Shown: one piece after another, positions 41,901-53,900 of the stretch
Layout: each line of letters begins with the position of its first letter
How positions within the stretch are numbered: position 1 is the first letter of the stretch
Source: Stomorhina lunata
Lineage: Eukaryota > Arthropoda > Insecta > Diptera > Rhiniidae
Assembly: GCA_933228675.1 (NCBI GenBank)
Contig: OW121742.1
Coordinates: 32,144,710 to 32,208,709, forward strand
DNA length: 64,000 nt
Direction of reading: 5' to 3'
Position numbers and translations under genes: made by a program
The notes under the pieces: model-generated
The model's input: the letters and a program-made list of their open reading frames with translations, nothing else
Databases searched by the model: none
What the model was told of the DNA's origin: nothing

Positions 41901-44900
41901 TAAGCTTAAAATTGTCATTACCTTCAGATCTACGAGCATTTTGAGCTATGGTCAAATGTGGATCGATTTCAACGAAATTCGGTACGATGATTTTTTTTCA
42001 AAAATTTACTACTTTTATAGGCAATTTTTAAAAATTTACAATAATGTTACAAATTTTTAAAAAATTTCTTATTTTTATAGGAATTTTTTAAAAAAATTAC
42101 CTTTCTAATAGGAAATATTTTCAAACTTTTTTTATAGGAAAGTTTCATAGGAAAGTTTTCAAAGATCTTATATTTTTAAATAAAATTTTTCAAAAACTCT
42201 TATTTTTATAGAAAATTTTTCAAAAAATTCTTATTTTTACAGGAAATTTTTCAGAAAATTTCTTATTTTTATAGAAATTTTTTAAAAAATGTTATCTTCA
42301 TATGAATTTTTTCAAAAATTTCTTATTTTATAGAAAACTTTTAAAAAATGTATAATTTTGATACAAAAATTTTCAATAATTTACTATTTTTATAGGAAAA
42401 TCTTCAAAAATTTACTATTTTTATAGGAAATTTTTCAAAAATTTACTATTTTTATAGGAAATTTTTCAAAAATTTACTATTTTTATAGGAAATTTTTCAA
42501 AAATTTACTATTTTTATAGGAAATTTTTCAAAAATTTACTATTTTTATAGGAAATTTTTCAAAAATTTACTATTTTTATAGGAAATTTTTCAAAAATTTA
42601 CTATTTTTATAGGAAATTTTTCAAAAATTTACTATTTTTATAGGAAATTTTTCAAAAATTTACTATTTTTATAGGAAATTTTTCAAAAATTTACTATTTT
42701 TATAGGAAATTTTTCAAAAATTTACTATTTTTATAGGAAATTTTTCAAAAATTTACTATTTTTATAGGAAATTTTTCAAAAATTTACTATTTTTATAGGA
42801 AATTTTTCAAAAATTTTCTATTTTTATAGGAAATTTTTCAAAAATTTTCTATTTTTATAGGAAATTTTTCAAAAATTTACTAGTTTTATAGGAAAATTTT
42901 CAAAAATTTAGTAGTTTTATAGAAAATTTTTCAAAAATATACTATTTTTATAGGAAATTTTGCAAAAATTTCATATTTTTATAGGAAGTTTCTAAAAAAT
43001 TTCCTATTTTTAGAGGAAATTTTTCAAAAATATACTATTTTTATAGGAAATTTTGCAAAAATTTAATATTTTTATAGGAAAATTTTCAAAAATTTACTAT
43101 TTTTATAGGAAATTTTTCAAAAATTTACTATTTTTATAGGAAATTTTTCAAAAATTTACTATTTTTATAGGAAATTTTTCAAAAATTTACTATTTTTATA
43201 GGAAATTTTTCAAAAATTTACTATTTTTATAGGAAATTTTTCAAAAATTTACTATTTTTATAGGAAATTTTTCAAAAATTTACTATTTTTATAGGAAATT
43301 TTTCAAAAATTTACTATTTTTATAGGAAATTTTTCAAAAATTTACTATTTTTATAGGAAATTTTTCAAAAATTTACTATTTTTATAGGAAATTTTTCAAA
43401 AATTTACTATTTTTATAGGAAATTTTTCAAAAATTTACTATTTTTATAGGAAATTTTTCAAAAATTTACTATTTTTATAGGAAATTTTTCAAAAATTTAC
43501 TATTTTTATAGGAAATTTTTCAAAAATTTTCTATTTTTATAGGAAATTTTTCAAAAATTTTCTATTTTTATAGGAAATTTTTCAAAAATTTACTAGTTTT
43601 ATAGGAAAATTTTCAAAAATTTAGTAGTTTTATAGAAAATTTTTCAAAAATATACTATTTTTATAGGAAATTTTGCAAAAATTTCATATTTTTATAGGAA
43701 GTTTCTAAAAAATTTCCTATTTTTAGAGGAAATTTTTCAAAAATATACTATTTTTATAGGAAATTTTGCAAAAATTTAATATTTTTATAGGAAAATTTTC
43801 AAAAATTTACTATTTTTATAGGAAATTTTTCAAAAATTTACTATTATTATAGGAAATTTTTCAAAAATTTACTATTTTTATAGGAAATTTTTCAAAAATT
43901 CACTATTTTTATAGGAAATTTTTCAAAAATTTTCTATTTTTATAGGAAATTTTTCAAAAATTTACTATTTTTATAGGAAATTTTTCAAAAATTTACTATT
44001 TTTATAGGAAATTTTTCAAAAATTTACTATTTTTATAGGAAATTTTTCAAAAATTTACTATTTATATAGGAAATTTTTCAAAAATTTTCTATTTTTATAG
44101 GAAATTTTTCAAAAATTTACTATTTTTATAGGAAATTTTTCAAAAATTTTCTATTTTTATAGGAAATTTTTCAAAAATTTACTATTTTTATAGGAAATTT
44201 TTCAAAATTTTACTGTTTTTATAGGAAATTTTTCAAAAATTTGTTATTTTTATAGGAAATTTTTCAAAAATTTACTATTTTTATAGGAAATTTTTCAAAA
44301 ATTTACTATTTTTATAGGAAATTTTTCAAAAATTTACTATTTTTATAGGAAATTTTTCAAAAATTTACTATTTTTATAGGAAAATTTTCAAAAATTTACT
44401 ATTTTTATAGGAAATTTTTCAAAAATTTACTATTTTTATAGGAAATTTTTCAAAAATTTACTATTTTTATAGGAAATTTTTCAAAAATTTACTATTTTAA
44501 TAGGAAATTTTTCAAAAATTTACTATTTTTATAGGAAATTTTTCAAAAATTTACTATTTTTATAGGAAATTTTTCAAAAATTTACTATTTTTATAGGAAA
44601 TTTTTCAAAAATTTACTATTTTTATAGGAAAATTTTCAAAAATTTACTATTTTTATAGGAAATTTTTCAAAAATTTACTATTTTTATAGGAAATTTTTCA
44701 AAAATTTACTATTTTTATAGGAAATTTTTCAAAAATTTACTATTTTTATAGGAAATTTTTCAAAAATTTACTATTTTTATAACTTATTTTGAAGGGGAAA
44801 GCTGGAGATATTCTTTTTCCGTGGTAACAAAATGTTTTCATAGTCCTAATAAATCAGACTAATATAAAGATATTGCACTTCCATGCATTGACTTACGGTA

Positions 44901-47900
44901 TGATCGTTTTGAAAAGTCCCATAAAAAGGTCGTTTTGAAAAGTCCCATAATTCGGAAATAACTAATTAAGACAATTATCCAATGAGATGAAGCTAAGGCA
45001 CACATACGTACTCATGAAATATATGTTTGTTTGGGCGTTTATATATTCCTCATTGTTCTTTATCCGCTTTAATTTCACTTTTGGTAATAAAATGTATGGA
45101 GTGCAATATCTTTATATTATATAGTCTTTGCTACAAGACTGCCAACATAACCAACCTTCATTAGAATCGTACAAACATGACGTGTAAAGAGGTCCTTAGT
45201 TTAACGAAAGCTTATGACATTTTAATGTCTCCATTATTTAGCAACAATTAGAAGTAGGAAAATTCGAATATAAGTATGTAAATGTATATCTCAATATTTA
45301 CTCCTGAAACAATTTTATCGCAATGGAACATGTGTAGGGGTATATATTTTTCAGGTTAAAAAATTATCAAATGTTCAACACAAAAGAACAATTAAATACA
45401 AGCACTAAAGAATGTGAACAATATAACAAAACCTTTTACATACACACACACACGCAGATTAAACAAAGGACATACAAATGTGCATACTTACATGAATACA
45501 TATATAACTAAATGCATTCAACAAAAGTAAAAAAGGAATTAAAATAAAGGCCAAAAGCTTATAAATAACACAATTCATTGTACTCAACATAAATCTATAT
45601 ATTCTATATGTATGTATGTAAAAAGTACATATGTATGTAATAAAATTACACATGTAAATTCGTTTAAACGAGGCTGGTGAGCGTTAAGTCACAAGGATAT
45701 TACCTTGAAATATTTGGTTTGTATTCTCTAAAAACTTGTAGAATTTTTTGTTTGTGTTAGATAGAGATAAACATTTTCTGCCCTCGTATGTCCATTTTTC
45801 CTACTGACTGTATCACACCAAATGGCAGCTATAAAACTAGTTATTGTCCCCCCTTTTTCGGGCTTTATTTGTTTTCATTGTGGATTTTTTTAGTTATAGC
45901 TTGTTTTTACTGCGATACACAATCTATAAATGCCAACACATACAAGCATTTATTATATCCTCTCACACATATTCATACACACCTACTCCAATGCTAGATA
46001 CAGTGGGTACATGCAATTATAAATTTCGAAAAATAAAAAAGTTATTCGTTAAAGAAAATTTTATATAAAAAATTCTTCGTTACAGAAAATTTTCTGTGGA
46101 AAATTTTTTGTAGAAAATTTTTTGTCAAAGAAACTTTTCTATTCTAGAAACTTTTCTATAGAAAATTTTATAGAAAAATTCTTCGTTACAAAAATTTAAA
46201 AAAAATGTTCCTTTAATATAAATTTTTGTATAGAAAAATTATCTTTAATATAAATTTTTTTCTTTAATTAAAATTTTTCTTTAATAAAAATTTTTCTATA
46301 GAAAATTTTTCTTTAATAAAAATTTATCCATCGAAAATTTTTCTTTAATACAAATTTTTATATAGAAAATTTTTCTTTAATGAAAATTTGTCTATAGAAA
46401 ATTTTTTTTTAATAAAATTTTTTCTATAGAAAATTATTCTTTAATAAAAATTTATCTATAGAAAATTTTTCTTTAATAAAAAATTTTCTATAGAAAATTT
46501 TTCTTTAATAAAAATTTTTCTATAGAAAATTTTTCTTTAGTAAAAATTTTTCTATAGAAAATTTTAAAAATTTTTTTATAGAAAATTTTTCTTTAATAAA
46601 AATGTTTCTGTAGAAAATTATTCTTTAATAAAAATTTTTCTATAGAAAATTTTTCGTTAATAAAAATTTTTCTATAGAAAATTTTTTTTAATAAAAATTT
46701 TTCTGTAGAAAATGTTTTTTTAATAAAAATTTTTCTATAGAAAATTTTCCTTTGATTAAAAATTTTCTATACAAAATTTTTCTTTAATAAAAATTTGTCT
46801 ATAGAAAATTTTTCTTTAATAAAAATTTTTCTTTAGAAAATTTTTCTTTAATAAAAGTTTTTCCGTAGAAAATTTTTATTTAATAAAAATTTTTCTATAG
46901 AAAATTTTTCTTTGATAAAAATTGTTCTATAGAAAATTTTTCTATAATAAAATTTTTTCTATAGAAGATTTTTTTTAATAAAATTTTTTCTAGAGAAAAT
47001 TTTTCTTTAATAAAAATGTTTCTTTTATAAAAATTTTTCTATAGAAAATAGTTCTTTAATAAAAATTTTTCTATAGAAAATTTTTCTTTAATAAAAATTT
47101 TTCTATAGAAAATTTTTCGTTAATAAAAATTTTTCTATAACAAATTTTTCTTCAATATACATTTTTCTATAAAAAATGTTTCGTTATTAAATATTTTACA
47201 ACAGAACTTTTTTAGTTATTTAAAATTTTTCTATAGTTTTTTTGTTCTATAGACCCCACTGTGCTTGCTCATAAATACTTATCAACACATAGACACACAA
47301 TTAAAACAAAATTCCAGAAAAAACTTTGTCTCTTAAACACACATTTACCGCCACCTACAACAACATCGGCTGGCGGTACAGGAAAAGCCATAGAATAAAG
47401 TAATTGTAGAAATTTAACTACTACGCCTTTATACATATTTACTCATATGTACCCAGCAGTTACATAAAGAACCTTCACCCATACTGATACAAATCTACAG
47501 ATTTTAACATATTTCTTATTAGAGGGTAATTATAGGTACTTTTTGGACAATCAAAAACAAGTTCGGTGCTGAGTATTAATATTTTCCTTCAGCAGAACGG
47601 TTCTTTATTTTGAACTGCTGGGTAACTGTCAACAAATACATATACCAAAATGAGTAGTTTTTACAAACCGGTCATAAAAAACACGATACGTTTCATGAGC
47701 CCACAGACGTCCGAGTTTTTCTGGATCGGTTAAACGTTTTGCTGGCACCAAAACAATGCCCTGAAAAACACGAGTTATATCACGTAACGAAAACGAATAA
47801 TGGGATTTGGCAGGAGTTGGTAAAAATATTCTCATCGCTGAACGATAAACACTGACCATAGCCTCAGCTAGACCCTGGTTATAGATGTGGGTGTGATGAT

Positions 47901-50900
47901 GAGTGTTCGAGTTGGTTGGTGCCATGGTTTCATTTAGTTATTGCAGTTCATGGAGACAAAAACATGAAAATAGAAGGAAAAAAACATACAAGTAAAATTA
48001 ATAAAAGATAAAAGAGAGGGTTAATAAAACGACAAAAAAAAAAGAAAATTGTTATTTGTAGCTTAAAGTTAGTCAATAGTTAAGAGTCAAATGTAGGAAG
48101 AGATTGTATGGTTTTTAAAGTGTCAAACTAAAGGCGTTCTCCTATACTGAAGGGCTTTTAAATTTTATATAATTTAAAATCTTTTTCAATGATTTTTTCC
48201 TATCGAGGTAGAGAGCGATTCAGATCAAACTTAAGGAAATCTAAAAAAAGGAAGCAACTTTTCTGAAGAAAAGACTTCCTGTCGTCAACTTTTCTCAAAA
48301 AAAGACTTCCTGTCATCAACTTTTCTAAAGAAAAGTCTTCCTATCGTCAACTTGTCTATCTAAATGTCTTACTTTCGTCAACTCTTCCATATAAATGTCT
48401 TCCTATCATCATTTTTCCCATCTTCAACTTTTCCATAGAAATGTCTTCCTATCGTCAACTTTTCTATAGAAATGTCTTCCTATCGTCAACTTTTCTATAG
48501 AAATGTCTTCCTATCGTCAACTTTTCTATAGAAATGTTTTCCTATCGTCAACTTTTCTATAGAAATGTTTTCCTATCGTCAACTTTTCTATAGATATGTC
48601 TTCCTATCGTCAACTTTTCTATAGAAATGTCTTATTATCGTCAACATTTCAATAGAAATGTCTTCCTATCGTCAACTTTTCAATAGAAATGTCTTCCTAT
48701 CGTCAACTTTTCAATAGAAATGTCTTCCTATCGTCAACTTTTCAATAGAAATGTCTTCCTATCGTCAACTTTTCTATAGAAATGTCTTCCTGTCGTCAAC
48801 TTTTCTATAGAAATGTCTACCTATCGTCAATTTTTCTATAGAAATGTCTTCCTATCGTCAATTTTTCTATAGAAATGTCTTCCTATCGTCATTTTTTCTA
48901 TAGAAATGTCTTCCTATCGCCAACTTTTCTATAGAAATGTCTTCCTATCGCCAACTTTTCTATAGAAATGTCTTCCTATCGTCAACTTTTCTATAGAAAT
49001 GTCTTCCTATCGTCAACTTTTCTATAGAAATGTCTTCCTATCGTCAACTTTTCTATAGAAATGTCTTCCTATCGTCAACTTTTCTATAGAAATGTCTTCC
49101 TATCGTCAACTTTTCTATAGAAATGTCTTCCTATCGTCAAGTTTTCTATAGAAATGCCTTCCTATCGTCAACTTTTCTATAGAAATGTCTTCCTATTGTC
49201 AACTTTTCTATAGAAATGTATTCATATCGTCAACTTTTCTATAGAAATGTCTTCCTATCGTCAACTTTTCTATAGAAATGTCTTCCTATCGTCAACTTTT
49301 CTATAGAAATGTCTTCCTATCGTCAACTTTTCTAAAGAAATGTTGTCCTATCGTCACCTTTTCTATAGAAATGTTGTCCTGTAGTCAACTTTTCCATAGA
49401 AATGTTGTCCTGTCGTCAACTTTTCTATAGAAATGTTGTCCTGTCGTTACCTTTTCTATAGAAATGTTGTCCTGTAGTCAAATTTTCTATAGAAATGTTG
49501 TCCTGTCGTCAACTTTTCTATAGAAATGTTGTCCTGTCCTTTTCTATAGAAATGTCTTCCTATTGTCAACTTTTCTATAGAAATGTCTTCATATCGTCAA
49601 CTTTTCTATAGAAATGTCTTCCTGTCGTCAACTTTTCTATAGAAATGTTTTCCTATCGTCAACTTTTCTATAGAAATGTCTTCCTATCGTCAACTTTTCT
49701 AAAGAAATGTTGTCCTATCGTCACCTTTTCTATAGAAATGTTGTCCTGTAGTCAACTTTTCTATAGAAATGTTGTCCTGTCGTCAACTTTTCTATAGAAA
49801 TGTTGTCCTGTCGTTACCTTTTCTATAGAAATGTTGTCCTGTAGTCAACTTTTCTATAGAAATGTTGTCCTGTCGTCAACTTTTCTATAGAAATGTTGTC
49901 CTGTCCTTTTCTATAGAAATGTTGTCCTATCGTCAACTTTTCTATAGAAATGTTGTCCTATCGTCAACTTTTCTATAGAAATGTCTTCCTGTCGTCAACT
50001 TTTCAATAGAAATGTCTTCTATTGTTAACTTTTATATAGAAATGTCTTCCTATCGTCAACTTTTCTATAGAAATGTTGTCCTATCGTCAACTTTTCTATA
50101 GAAATGTTGTCCTGTAGTCAACTTTTCTATAGAAATGTTGTCCTGTCGTCAACCTTTCTATAGAAATGTTGTCCTGTCGTTAACTTTTCTATAGAAATGT
50201 TGTCCTATCGTCAACTTTTCTGTAGAAGTATCTTCTATTGTTAACTTTTATATAGAAATGTCTTCCTATCGTCAATTTTTCTATAGAAATGTCTTCCTAT
50301 CGTCAACTTTTCTATAGAAATGTCTTCCTGTCGTCAACTTTTCTATAGAAATGTCTTTCTATCGTCAACTTTTCTATAGAAATGTCTTCCTATCGTCAAC
50401 TTTTCTATAGAAATGTCTTCCTATCGTCAACTTTTCTATAGAAATATCTTCCTATCGTCAACTTTTTTGTAGAAATGTCTTCTATTGTTAACTTTTATAT
50501 GGAAATGTCTTCCTATCGTCAACTTATCTATAGAAATGTCTTCCTGTCGTCAACTTTTCAATAGAAATGTCTTTCTATCGTCAATTTTTTTATAGAAATG
50601 TCTTCCTATCGTCAACTTTTCTATAGAAATGTCTTCCTATCGTCAACTTTTCTATAGAAATGTCTTCCTATCGTCAACTTTTCTATAGAAATGTCTTCCT
50701 ATCGTCAACTTTTCTATAGAAATGTCTTCCTATCGTCAACTTTTTTATAGAAATGTCTTCCTATCGTCAACTTTTCTATAGAAATGTCTTCCTATCGTCA
50801 ACTTTTCTATAGAAATGTCTTCCTATCGTCAACTTTTCTACAGAAATGTCTTCCTTTCGTCAACTTTTCTATGGAAGTGTCTTCCTATCGTCAACTTTAC

Positions 50901-53900
50901 TATAGAAATGTCTTCCTATCGTCAACTTTTCTATAGAAATGTCTTCCTATCGTCAACTTTTCTATAGAAATGTCTTCCTATCGTCAACTTTTCTATAGAA
51001 ATGTCTTCCTATCGTCAAATTTTCTATAGAAGTGTCTTCCTATCGTCAACTTTTCTATAGAAGTGTCTTCCTATCGTCAACTTTTCTATAGAAATGTCTT
51101 CCTTTCATCAACTTTTCTATAGAAATGTTGTCGTATTGTCAAATTTTCTATCAAAATATTGTTTTTTCGTCAATTTTTCTATAGAAATATTGTCCTATTG
51201 TCAACTTTTCTATAGAAATGTTGTCCTGTAGCCAACTTTTCTATGGAAATGTTGTCCTATAGCCAACTTTTCTATAGAAATGTTGTCCTATTGTAATATT
51301 TTGTATAGAAATGTTGTCCTTTTGTCAACTTTTCTATAGAAATGTTGTCCTGTAGTAAACTTTTCTATAGAAATGTTGTCCTATCGTCAACATTTTTAAA
51401 GAAATATTGTCCAATTATCAACTTTTCTATATAAATGTTCTGATTTTTTTAACAGTTCTATAGAAATATTGCTTTATCGTCAACTTTTCTATAGAAATAT
51501 TTTTCTGTCATCTTTTTATTTGATTAGTTTCCCCCTCAAAGTATGCTACGATATATAACTTTTAAGAATATAAAACGTTTTCCTTAGAAAAGTATGAAGA
51601 CAATACATATTTCCATTTAAGTTTAATAAATTAAAGACTTTTTAAAATTTCAGACTAGTTAATTAAAACTGACACATAAATTTATAATATAATTTTATAT
51701 AAAACCCAGTGCATTAGTACTTTACTTTTTTATATATAGCTGTACATTTCTTCATCCTTTTGTCATTTTATTTGCGAATTAAATGCTTAACAATAAACAG
51801 AACTTGACATTTTTAAATTGAGTTATAAAATGGACAATTTCAATTTTATTATTGTGGCAACTTCCAATTGTTGTATTGAGTTAAACTAAAAATGAACAAC
51901 AAAGGATAAAAATCCACTCATGTAAAAAAACTGCATCCTCCGGCTTAACATGTACAGCCACATAAGGATAGGAAGCTTTTCTAACCCATTCCACCAATAA
52001 TAACATGTCTCCATGTTATTCCCCCTCTTAGGGATATTCGATGTTGTTTGTTATGTGCTTAACTGGACTTTGTATAATAATCGTCTGTTTGTCGGAATGG
52101 CTTTTTGTTTGGCTCTTTATTATTTTAAAAAGTTTTATTTTCATTGTATGTTAATGTGCAAAGTGCAGCAGCATAGTTTGTTGCATCGGCAGCTTGCAAC
52201 ATTGATAATTGTAAATTAGAGAATGATTTCTGTTATCAGTGTAAAATTTGCGATTTGGAATGGCTTAAAATTTTATTTAAAAATTTACACTTTTTGTTTT
52301 GTTGAAATATCTGAAGTCGCCCAAAATTAAAAAAAATATTTTTAGAGTTTTATTAAGTATTAAATTAAAAATGCTCTGTCACTTAACATTGATTGGTGGC
52401 TTTATAGGCAAATATATGCAGATGATTTTTATATGGTAGCAAAGCTTAGACTTTAGCTTTTAATATGAGATATATTTTGTTTTAAACGCTTTTATATAAC
52501 TAAAGATTTATAGGCTTAAATGTAGCATTTTGTGTTTTGTTTTTTGTAATTAATAAGTAGAGTACATTTTAACCATGACAACCCACTGTTTTATACTTAA
52601 GCATGTTAGTTAACTAAGAATATCATAAATAACATGTACTTACTCTTGAAAGTAATGCCACCTTATCGGGATAGTTTTTGGCAAAATGCCAATCACCGAT
52701 AGCACTAAAGATTTTGGTTATTGTTGTATCCTCAAATGAATCAACACCCAATACAAATGTATGACGATAAATACGTGGAAAAATAAAATTACTACCGCCT
52801 GGCATGCCCATTGCGCCTAAAAAGCTCTAAGAATACAATGAAAAAAATATACAATAAAAAATAAGCAATTTATAGACCTATTCATATAATCATTTGAGAT
52901 AAAATAGATAAAAAACTTTGTTAAATTGAAGTCAAGTAAAGTAAGATGATGAGTCAACAAAAAACAATTGTATTAAAAATTTAAGAATTGTTCAATTCAT
53001 ACAACAATAATACTTAAGTTTTGTTAAGTTTAAATGTTATCTTACCATATCGACTAACTCAACTTTGGTAGTATCTACTAAATCCGACCAATAGCCATGA
53101 TCTAGCCATTGGCGTACTAATTCCAGCGGTGGCTGTGAGCCATAGGTATCTTTGCTAGGCATCGCTAAATCATCACAAAATACTAAACATTTTTTGCCCA
53201 AAGGTGGTCCATAAACACCTTTTCTTCTTCTATCCAACTTCGACATAATAGTATCCTGAACTAATTGAGCTGACGTCCTAGCCGAAAAATTTACGATATT
53301 TATCATATTGGCAGATTTGGGCATAGCCATTAAATTGCTAGTGATAATGGCACTTTTTCCAGTGCCCGTTGGTCCGACCACCAAAATAGGCAATGATTTG
53401 GATACACAAAACTCCTGCCAATAGGTGATGTAACCCGATTCGTTGGTCGGTACAATAAGCTCACTTAATTGGACACCATCGGGAAATGCGGCCATGGCTG
53501 CTGAGGGATCCTCGGAGGTTTTTTGCCAAGTCCACCAATTTTCCTGCTCATCGAAACGATAGTCCATAAAGGAGAGTTTTTCGGGAAACATTTGACCACG
53601 ATTTAGAGTAAAGTATTTGGGTCTAGGATAATCCTCATTTGAGCCGTAAAGAATTTTGCGCAACAAAGCATCGAAACGTTTAATGCCACTGACTGAAAAT
53701 ATCAAAAAAGTAAATATATTTTGTACTGAAAAATTATTATAACGAAACATTTTCTCTAGAACAATTTTTATAACGAAAAATTTTCTATAAAAAATTTAAT
53801 AACGAATAATTTCCTAGGAAAAATTTTTTTAACAAAAAATTTCTTAAAGAAAATTTCTTTAACGTAAATTTTTCTAAAAAAAAATTCTTTAACGCAAAAT

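Noticed and set aside
45788..46068. Overlapping 69- and 74-codon frames
   Set aside because: No family resemblance; short hydrophobic frames in AT-rich intron DNA.
48240..51520. CRISPR-like appearance of R12 (constant part alternating with a different part)
   Set aside because: The "spacers" are all the same sequence with drift, the period is continuous, and the host is a eukaryote.
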